Shown one piece after another: positions 6,115-10,799 of a stretch of 10,799 nt of DNA. Position 1 is the first letter of the stretch. Each line of letters opens with the position of its first letter. The position numbers and the translations under genes are program-made. The notes below the pieces were generated by a model. It ran no database searches. It was not told where the DNA came from and saw nothing but the letters and a program-made list of their open reading frames with translations. Source of the stretch: Gammaproteobacteria bacterium (lineage in GTDB: Bacteria; Pseudomonadota; Gammaproteobacteria; Pseudomonadales; Pseudomonadaceae); contig JAAZCO010000428.1 of the NCBI GenBank assembly GCA_012513235.1, positions 1 to 10,799 on the forward strand. The letters are read 5' to 3'.

Positions 6115-6160
6115 GCGTGAAAATGCGTGAAACAAGCAACCCAACTCGAAAAATGTGTGA
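6115..6160. repeat. Helically phased GCGTGA-type repeats
   Basis: GCGTGA at 6115-6120 and 6125-6130, and GTGTGA at 6155-6160, are spaced 10 and 30 bp apart, placing all three on the same DNA face. The last two are both preceded by AAAT. They could be binding sites of an unidentified DNA-binding protein. The number of copies is too small to call iterons. Confidence 0.3.
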
Positions 6161-6373
6161 ATGGGAGCTGCCAGAGCATGTCTGGATAGCACGTTGCTGA
6201 GGACTTCACCCACAGCATTTTTCTAGTTAAAAAACACAGTAGAACATTCTAGGCAGAGGGCCGAGTCGCCAGCGGTACTGGTTGATCAGAACACTTAACA
6301 CACTGCGTCATCTCCTCTCTTCTCTGCTCATAAAATGTTCCAGCGGGTCGTGCCGCTACACCATCGACGTAGT

Positions 6374-6421
6374 GTGCCCAGCAAAACTACTCGGCAATTG
6401 TCGGGGATTTTTGCTGGGCAC
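6374..6421. repeat. 13-bp perfect inverted repeat before the recombinase gene
   Basis: GTGCCCAGCAAAA (6374-6386) and TTTTGCTGGGCAC (6409-6421) are exact inverted copies around a 22-base centre that itself contains the near-palindrome CGGCAATTGTCG. A run of six T follows at 6429-6434 and the recombinase ATG is 30 bp downstream. It could be a terminator insulating the recombinase, a binding site for its product, or a folded recombination site. The sequence alone does not decide. Confidence 0.6.
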
Positions 6422-6450
6422 ATTTCAGTTTTTTAATTCGGTGATTTGCT

Positions 6451-7374
6451 ATGAAACGAAACTTTGGTACTCAGCAACGTGATCCCATGCGAGCAGCTAG
6501 CGTGCTGCTAAATGCATCAAGAGGTGCAGGAGGAACATCGTTTAGCACGGTAGCAACGGTGCTACAGCGTTTTGATAAATTTGTTAGCTTTGCTCGGGAG
6601 CGAGGAATATCCCGACTGGACAAAGTCACGCAATTACTCGTTCAGAATTATGCTGCATTTTTGCGCGACAGTGATTACACCGCTGCTTATCAGCAAAATC
6701 TGCTCTCAGCAGTTAATACTGTTTTAGCTAGGGGCTACGAGAGTCAAGGTCAGCGGTGGCAACCAGTAACAAGCCGTGCTGAGGGTTTAACGCGTCGCGA
6801 CAATGTTCGGAAATCACCTACGACCAGTAAAGAACAGTTACAGCAGGCGCAGGCTGATATGCCTGAACTTGCAGCAGCTGTAGCAGGCCTAGCCCGGGAG
6901 CTGGGACTTCGCAGCAAAGAAGCTTCTTTATTAAATGCCACTGCGGTACTTAAGGAAGCAAAGGAAAAACTTTTGGTGACAATCGTTGACGGAACCAAAG
7001 GTGGCAGGCCCCGTACCGTGCCTGTAACCCAGCCCAGTCAGCTCGATGCACTCATCAATGCAACGCGTTTACAGGGTGATAATCGCTCACTAATACCCCG
7101 CCATCAGACGTGGGTGGAGTTTAGAGCTAGCACCTTATACAACGGCAGAGCAGCTTTAAAACGGTCTGGAATAAAAAGCTATCACGATCTGAGAGCTGCT
7201 TATGCTGCTGATCGTTATCTTGAAGAAACCGGGTGTTTAGCACCCTGTAACAATAATGGTCGCCGCACTGCGGAACGCACTATTGACCTAAAGGCCAGAG
7301 AGATGATTGCCGACGAGCTCGGGCATGGCCGTACTGATGTCTTAGTGTCTTATGTAGGGAGCAGGAAATCATGA
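6451..7374 (+). CDS. Tyrosine recombinase (integrase)
   Basis: A 307-aa tyrosine recombinase that breaks and rejoins DNA through a covalent phosphotyrosine. An N-terminal core-binding domain (about 30-95, FSTVATVLQRFDKFVSFARE) precedes the catalytic domain. All catalytic residues are visible: R154 in LGLRSKEA, the beta-hairpin lysine K183 in GTKGGRPR, H245 and R248 in SYHDLR, H292 in ELGHGR and nucleophile Y301 in SYVG. The LGLRSKEA-type signature fits the Integrase_1 group (PF12835) found on plasmids and islands rather than XerC/D. GGTGA about 6 bases before the ATG is a weak ribosome binding site; M13 (6487) is an alternative start. The stop overlaps the next gene's start (ATGA). It probably mobilises or resolves the element carrying the par operon, but no att site could be assigned. 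Confidence 0.9.
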   Translation: MKRNFGTQQRDPMRAASVLLNASRGAGGTSFSTVATVLQRFDKFVSFARERGISRLDKVTQLLVQNYAAFLRDSDYTAAYQQNLLSAVNTVLARGYESQGQRWQPVTSRAEGLTRRDNVRKSPTTSKEQLQQAQADMPELAAAVAGLARELGLRSKEASLLNATAVLKEAKEKLLVTIVDGTKGGRPRTVPVTQPSQLDALINATRLQGDNRSLIPRHQTWVEFRASTLYNGRAALKRSGIKSYHDLRAAYAADRYLEETGCLAPCNNNGRRTAERTIDLKAREMIADELGHGRTDVLVSYVGSRKS

Positions 7375-7688
7375 ACAGCAAACAGGACATCGTGCAGGAG
7401 ATAAAAAACTTAACGCGAGATTACGTTCGTAAAGGGGGGAAAAAAAATCGCCACCAGCAGCACAAACGGATGCTGGAGTTTGGATTGTTCTGTCGAGACA
7501 ATTTAAAAACTCCGAGCCTAGCTGCGGTTGGTAAACGGCATGTTGTCCGCTATTACAAAAGTATCGACAGTTTCAGTGATACCACTCGACTGAGTCATTA
7601 TTATGCACTAAAAACCTTGTTTTCACTGGCTGGTAAGACAGCACCTGCCAAGCCATTTCCATGTTCAATTCATGAGATAAATAGCTGA
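7371..7688 (+). CDS. Small core-binding-domain-like partner of the recombinase
   Basis: A 105-aa basic protein whose ATG overlaps the recombinase stop (ATGA), indicating translational coupling. Residues 5-90 (HQQHKRMLEFGLFCRDNL, then HVVRYYKSIDSFSDTTRLSH, then YYALKTLFSLAG) resemble the SAM-like core-binding domain at the N-terminus of tyrosine recombinases: a helix with aromatic residues, a second helix, then a helix of the YxxLKTLF kind. No catalytic domain follows. The basic N-terminus (VRKGGKKNRHQQHKR) should bind DNA. It might act as a directionality factor, a competitor for the recombinase or an architectural partner. A truncated recombinase gene is the alternative, but the coupling and clean stop argue for a functional small protein. 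Confidence 0.75.
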   Translation: MNSKQDIVQEIKNLTRDYVRKGGKKNRHQQHKRMLEFGLFCRDNLKTPSLAAVGKRHVVRYYKSIDSFSDTTRLSHYYALKTLFSLAGKTAPAKPFPCSIHEINS

Positions 7689-7791
7689 GTCCTCGTATGG
7701 ACTATGGCAAAATCTGCGCGCTTGCATGATCCGGCTAGATCAAATGTAAGCGTCCGGCAAACCCATCTTGAGCTTGGCGGCGTAGCCGTCA

Positions 7792-7827
7792 AGATAGTGT
7801 CCACTTATAACTTAGTGGACACTATCT
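7792..7827 (+). promoter_or_regulatory. 14-bp perfect hairpin abutting the tnpA start codon
   Basis: AGATAGTGTCCACT (7792-7805) pairs exactly with AGTGGACACTATCT (7814-7827) around an 8-base loop. The ATG of tnpA begins at the very next base. No Shine-Dalgarno sequence is present, and the only in-frame codon upstream inside the hairpin is a stop. In RNA the structure would occlude the ribosome entry site, so it probably restrains tnpA translation, for example from read-through transcripts. Confidence 0.7.
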
Positions 7828-8184
7828 ATGAGCACCGTAAGAGTAACTCGACCTTATCGTAAGCGTCGCCAATATACCCCTGAATTCAAAGCCCAGTTGG
7901 TGGCTGAAAGCCAAAACCCTGAAGCATCTGTTGCACGCATTGCTTTGGATAATGATCTCAACGCCAACTTACTACGGCGCTGGATTACTGAGTCAAAGCA
8001 AGCAGGTCAACAGCCATCGCCAGCGTTTGTGCCGATTAATTTGCCAGCGGCAGTTGCTTCAGCAGTGAAAAACAGCCACTGCATACGCATTGAAATTTCC
8101 CAACCTAGCGGGCCGATTGTTGTGGAGTGGCCTGCAGAGCAGGCCCATCAGTGCGCACTATTTCTGCGCACGTTACTGCAATGA
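7828..8184 (+). CDS. tnpA: IS66 accessory protein TnpA
   Basis: A 118-aa protein with an N-terminal helix-turn-helix like the IS3/IS66 OrfA group. RKRRQYTPEFKAQLVAESQN (about 11-30) is the family signature; ASVARIALDNDLNANLLRRW (about 33-52) is the helix-turn-helix. The C-terminal part (EISQPSGPIVVEWPAEQAHQ and following) matches IS66 TnpA proteins, where tnpA, tnpB and tnpC products are together needed for efficient transposition. The length is normal. ATG 7828 is the only usable start, since an in-frame TAG lies at 7813. It lacks a Shine-Dalgarno sequence and sits at the base of a strong hairpin. The stop overlaps the tnpB start as ATGA (8181-8184), the usual coupling in this family. Confidence 0.92.
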   Translation: MSTVRVTRPYRKRRQYTPEFKAQLVAESQNPEASVARIALDNDLNANLLRRWITESKQAGQQPSPAFVPINLPAAVASAVKNSHCIRIEISQPSGPIVVEWPAEQAHQCALFLRTLLQ

Positions 8185-8428
8185 TTAGGATTGATGAAGT
8201 CTGGCTGGCAACAGAACCACTGGATATGCGAGCTGGGCCAGACACCGCATTGGCGCGTGTCGTTCAGGTATTTGGCTCTGTGCTCGTCGACTGAATAAAG
8301 GCAAGTTTCATTGGGGTGAAACGTGGCGCGGCAAGCAACTGCAGTTGGAGGATGAGCAGCTGGCTGCTTTGGTTCAAGGACTGCCTTGGCAACGTGTCGG
8401 TGCAGCCGGTGTTATCTCAGTTTTATAA
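8181..8428 (+). pseudogene. tnpB: IS66 tnpB with internal frame-shifting deletion
   Basis: The start MIRIDEVWLATEPLDMRAGP and on to VVQVFG (codon 32, 8274-8276) is typical IS66 Orf2/TnpB. The frame then stops within a few codons at a TGA near 8292. The rest of the protein is present in another frame from 8273: WLCARRLNKGKFHW, then QLAALVQGLPWQRVGAAGVI and a TAA at 8426-8428. Compared with intact TnpB (about 115 aa), roughly 28 codons with the conserved YLFANRR and LLVHDG parts are missing. The loss is not a multiple of three. The protein is therefore inactive unless the deletion is an assembly error. Confidence 0.88.
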
Positions 8429-8502
8429 CCATAAACTGATACTTCAGACCATCATCAACATGGCGAATCGTCACAACGTTTGTGTTTTGGCATACTGCTG
8501 GC

Positions 8503-10047
8503 ATGTCAAAACATCCTGATCTTAGCCAGCTTTCTACTGAACAACTCCGCGCTTTAGCGGTGCAGTTAATGACGTCACTGGAATCTAAAGATCGAGTGAT
8601 CGTACACCGCGATGCGGTCATCGAAAAACTGAGCCATGAACTGGCGACTCTGAAACGCCATAAGTACGCACAGCGCAGCGAGCAGATGAATGATCTTCAA
8701 GCCAGTCTACTGGATGAGCTCGTTGAGGGTGACCTTGCCGCTATTGAAATAGAGCTGGCGGAGCTCACTGTTGTAGACGCTCCAGCTCAAGCTAAAAAAC
8801 AACCCAAACGCGCACCTCTGCCTGCAGAGTTACCACGCACACTGATTCACCACGAGCCAGAAAACACCCAGTGCAGCTGTGGCTGTCAGCTCAAGCGCGT
8901 TGGCGAAGATGTCAGTGAAAAGCTGGATTATGTGCCGGGCGAGTTCACCGTGGAACGCCATATTCGCGGTAAATGGGCTTGTACGCAGTGCGAAACGTTA
9001 ATTCAGGCGCCAGTACCTGCTCAAGTCATCGACAAAGGTATTCCCACTGCAGGTTTATTGGCTCAAGTGCTGGTGGCCAAGTACTCAGACCACTTACCTC
9101 TGTATCGCCAAGAGCGCATTTTTGCACGTGCCGGCTTTGCCATTCCTCACTCAACTCTGGCGGAATGGGTTGGAGCCTGTGGTGTACAACTGCAGCCGTT
9201 GGTTGATGCCCTAAGAAGCACATTGTTAGAACACAACGTTTTGCATGCTGATGAAACACCGGTCAGCATGCTAGCCCCAGGTAAGAAAAAGACCCACAAA
9301 GCCTACGTCTGGGCCTATTGCACGACGCCGTTCTCGGATCTGAAAGCGGTTGTTTACAACTTCGCACCGACTCGCGCCGGCGAGCATGCACGCAACTTTC
9401 TGGGCGACTGGCAAGGCAAGTTAGTCTGCGATGATTACTCAGGTTACAAGGCTGGTTTTGGCAACGGCATCACCGAAATCGGCTGCATGGCCCATGCGCG
9501 GCGCAAATTCTTCGATTTGCATCAAGCTAACCAAAGCACCCTTGCTGAACAAGCCCTCGAATATATCAACCAGCTGTATAGGGTCGAGCGGGAGGTAAAA
9601 GATCTGCCGCCCGATAAACGACACGCCATCAGGCATGAACAAGCTCGGCCGATTGCCGATGCGTTGCATCAATGGATGCTGATCCATCGCCAGAAAGTAC
9701 CGGATGGCTCTAGCACTGCCAGAGCATTGGATTACAGCCTCAAACGCTGGACAGCGCTGACGCGCTATCTGAATGATGGAGCTGTGCCCATCGATAATAA
9801 TTGGGTAGAAAACCAAATTCGCCCATGGGCGCTAGGCCGCTCCAATTGGTTGTTTGCTGGTTCACTGAGAAGTGGGCAACGCGCTGCGGCAGTCATGACT
9901 CTGATCCAGTCAGCCAAACTCAACGGGCATGATCCGTATGCTTATTTGAAGGATGTTCTGACGCGACTGCCGACGCAGAAGAGCAACGCTATTAATGCGC
10001 TGCTACCGCATAATTGGACGTCGGCTATCCTTAGTAAGGTGTCATAG
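8503..10047 (+). CDS. tnpC: IS66 transposase TnpC
   Basis: A full-length DDE transposase, 514 aa from the ATG at 8503; a GTG at 8482 would add 7 residues, and neither has a strong ribosome binding site. Numbered from 8503: an N-terminal leucine-rich coiled coil (about 8-60, ending LKRHKYAQRSEQM), a basic linker, a zinc-finger-like cluster CSCGC (124-128) with CTQC (160-163), then the IS66 catalytic domain. Acidic residues are D250 (HADET), D310/D311 (VCDDYSGYK) and E436 (DNNWVENQIRPWALGRSNWL). The C-terminal IS66 tail ends DVLTRLP...LLPHNW. No frameshift is seen, so the enzyme may be active, although its partner TnpB is broken. The last codons lie within a complex hairpin at 10021-10076. Confidence 0.95.
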   Translation: MSKHPDLSQLSTEQLRALAVQLMTSLESKDRVIVHRDAVIEKLSHELATLKRHKYAQRSEQMNDLQASLLDELVEGDLAAIEIELAELTVVDAPAQAKKQPKRAPLPAELPRTLIHHEPENTQCSCGCQLKRVGEDVSEKLDYVPGEFTVERHIRGKWACTQCETLIQAPVPAQVIDKGIPTAGLLAQVLVAKYSDHLPLYRQERIFARAGFAIPHSTLAEWVGACGVQLQPLVDALRSTLLEHNVLHADETPVSMLAPGKKKTHKAYVWAYCTTPFSDLKAVVYNFAPTRAGEHARNFLGDWQGKLVCDDYSGYKAGFGNGITEIGCMAHARRKFFDLHQANQSTLAEQALEYINQLYRVEREVKDLPPDKRHAIRHEQARPIADALHQWMLIHRQKVPDGSSTARALDYSLKRWTALTRYLNDGAVPIDNNWVENQIRPWALGRSNWLFAGSLRSGQRAAAVMTLIQSAKLNGHDPYAYLKDVLTRLPTQKSNAINALLPHNWTSAILSKVS

Positions 10048-10076
10048 GCAGACACTTGCCGATGACAGATAGCCGA
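10021..10076. repeat. Complex inverted repeat at the end of tnpC
   Basis: The 15-base right arm ATGACAGATAGCCGA (10062-10076) is complementary to TCGGCTATC (10021-10029) joined to TGTCAT (10040-10045). The two left parts are split by 10 bases (10030-10039) that continue a small palindrome, CCTTAGTAAGG. The inner part has a further stem, GGCA / TGCC (10047-10050 with 10057-10060). The tnpC stop (10045-10047) is inside. It may be a transcription terminator without a T tract or a folded IS end. Confidence 0.55.
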
Positions 10077-10131
10077 TCAAAGTAATCACTAGTGTAGCCT
10101 GCACAATAAAATATGCTAATCATCTACAGTT

Positions 10132-10144
10132 GCGGCTAGGCCGC
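10132..10144 (-). terminator. GC-rich hairpin downstream of the YebE-like gene
   Basis: GCGGC (10132-10136) and GCCGC (10140-10144) pair perfectly around TAG, about 40 bp past the minus-strand stop of the YebE-like gene. A second inverted repeat, TTGAGCG / CGCTCAA (10156-10162 with 10180-10186), overlaps that stop codon. Neither is followed by a T tract on the minus strand, so termination is only suggested. Confidence 0.35.
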
Positions 10145-10182
10145 TCAGTTGCTGTTTGAGCGATTAAGTTTAAGAGTCCCGC

Positions 10183-10799
10183 TCAAGACTGATGCGCTAT
10201 TGCTTGCGCTTCTAGCTCCGCTTTTAGTGCCGGTGCAAGCTGCAGTTGAAGTGCAAGTTGGTCAAGGTAAACACGCTCCATATAACTTTCCTCATCGACC
10301 ACGAGAATACTGGCGAGGTACATCTCAGCCGCAATTTCCGGGGTCTTCGCTGCACGAGCTAGGTCCACTGGATCGAGAGGTTTACGCAACTCTTGCTGGA
10401 ACCATAATTGCAGCTGCGGCTCACTCGTGAGCTTGGCGATTGCATCATCAATCAGCTGCCGCTCGCGCTCGTCAATATGGCCATCAGCCTTGGCTGCACA
10501 AATAATTGCGCGAAGAATAGCCTGGCTATGTTCTTCCATGACTGCTGGTGACACACGATCCACTGTCTGCGGTTGATGTTGTGTATAAGGTGCGTTGGAC
10601 TGTACCTGACCCCGATTTTGATTGTTATTTTGCCAGTTGCTATAAGCTTTGTAGGCTACGACACCCAGCGCTGCTAAGCCACCATAAGTAATAACATTGC
10701 CACCTACCTTGCGTGCCTTTTTACTGGACATCAGTAAGCTAATAATACCGCCCCCCAAAGCACCCCCACCAAGACTACCAAGCAAACCATTCAGTGCTG
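10183..10799 (-). CDS. YebE/DUF533-like membrane protein with TerB-like domain, 5' partial
   Basis: The frame stays open to the right edge of the window (ALNGLLGSLGGG...), so the N-terminus is missing; about 205 residues are visible. A Gly-rich stretch is followed by SSKKARKVGGNVITYGGLAA and a hydrophobic segment (LAALGVVAYKAY) that is one probable membrane pass. A Gln/Asn-rich linker (NWQNNNQNRGQ) leads to a helical domain, AIICAAKADGHIDERERQLI, then PEIAAEMYLASILVVDEES and a Leu/Ala-rich end, typical of the DUF533/TerB-like (tellurite resistance) fold. This is the YebE layout of enterobacterial inner membrane proteins, whose role is poorly known; in other species YebE responds to envelope stress. 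It probably represents ordinary chromosome at the far edge of the accessory region. Confidence 0.85.
   Translation of the reverse strand, partial: ALNGLLGSLGGGALGGGIISLLMSSKKARKVGGNVITYGGLAALGVVAYKAYSNWQNNNQNRGQVQSNAPYTQHQPQTVDRVSPAVMEEHSQAILRAIICAAKADGHIDERERQLIDDAIAKLTSEPQLQLWFQQELRKPLDPVDLARAAKTPEIAAEMYLASILVVDEESYMERVYLDQLALQLQLAPALKAELEAQAIAHQS

Larger units (their letters stand above)
5607..6450. other. Hairpin-rich non-coding region between parA and the recombinase
   Basis: About 840 bp hold no reading frame I can support. Instead there are several short inverted repeats: CTGCTC / GAGCAG (5677-5691), GTCGG / CCGAC (5695-5711), ACCTGC / GCAGGT extended inward by AAC / GTT (5761-5783), CAGCAC / GTGCTG (5797-5811), TTTCGAAT / ATTCGAAA (5850-5869) and TAGCC / GGCTA (5925-5940). 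Three GCGTGA/GTGTGA motifs follow (6115-6160). Such a layout next to a partition operon could be an origin, transfer origin or RNA gene. No replication initiator is visible to support a specific choice. Confidence 0.5.
7746..10074 (+). mobile_element. IS66-family insertion sequence (right end uncertain)
   Basis: The order tnpA, tnpB, tnpC is diagnostic of IS66. The left end GTAAGCGTCCGGC (7746-7758) has the family's GTAAGCG terminus. The right end is unclear. GGCAGACACTTGC (10047-10059), read inverted, matches the left end at 9 of 13 positions. GATCAAAG (10075-10082) instead matches the left flank GATCAAAT (7738-7745) at 7 of 8 positions, which would be an 8-bp target duplication as IS66 makes and would put the end at 10074. 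With tnpB broken, autonomous transposition is doubtful. Confidence 0.75.

Noticed and set aside
6282..6482. 66-aa plus-strand reading frame before the recombinase
   Set aside because: It has no ribosome binding site, runs through the 13-bp inverted repeat and overlaps the recombinase start in another frame; the peptide shows no recognisable motif.
9026..9816. Minus-strand frames within tnpC
   Set aside because: They are mirror frames of the well-supported IS66 transposase and have no start signals or recognisable motifs.
10149..10430. 93-aa plus-strand frame opposite the YebE-like gene
   Set aside because: It is antisense to a gene with a recognisable domain and shows no protein-like features of its own.

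Overview
The window looks like a bacterial chromosome segment, probably gammaproteobacterial (Pseudomonadales-like). It carries a tRNA-Ser(UGA) gene with an encoded CCA end, an IS66-family element, an LprI-like periplasmic protein and a YebE/DUF533-type gene. Everything between the tRNA and the right-hand YebE-like gene reads as accessory DNA: orphan genes on both strands, AT-rich spacers, remnants of mobile elements, a partition operon and a recombinase. Species assignment from sequence alone is not safe.

Layout. (1) 7-220: tRNA-Ser with promoter and terminator, followed by a tandem GGTATACAAGT repeat of the sort found next to tRNA-targeting integrases, so this may be an island edge whose own integrase is lost. 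(2) 377-2704: two orphan genes, a 193-aa protein (minus) and a 343-aa coiled-coil protein (plus), separated by AT-rich DNA. (3) 2827-3157: the 3' end of a group II intron, namely the maturase C-terminus plus hairpins resembling domains V and VI. (4) 3217-4303: a secreted LprI-like protein and a small multi-pass membrane protein, both minus strand, then a 121-bp stretch bounded by perfect 11-bp inverted repeats.

(5) 4599-5606: a compact ParF/ParG-type partition operon on the minus strand. Three 32-bp arrays, each of four 8-bp units built on ACTC, lie upstream of parA, across the parA-parG junction and across the end of parG. This matches the type of site known for the ParG ribbon-helix-helix protein of plasmid TP228, so the arrays are probably both operator and centromere. 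No replication initiator gene is visible in the window. (6) 5582-6450: about 870 bp without a convincing gene, rich in short hairpins and ending in a 13-bp inverted repeat. (7) 6451-7688: a tyrosine recombinase with all catalytic residues, translationally coupled (ATGA) to a 105-aa protein that resembles only the DNA-binding N-terminal domain of such enzymes.

(8) 7746 to about 10059-10074: an IS66 element with intact tnpA and tnpC but a tnpB broken by an internal, frame-shifting deletion. A perfect 14-bp hairpin abuts the tnpA start codon, and a complex hairpin covers the end of tnpC. (9) 10183-10799: the C-terminal part of a YebE/DUF533-like gene running off the right edge.

The most informative feature is the partition operon with its three box arrays beside a recombinase pair. 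It suggests a plasmid-derived or integrative element that carries its own segregation and recombination functions.
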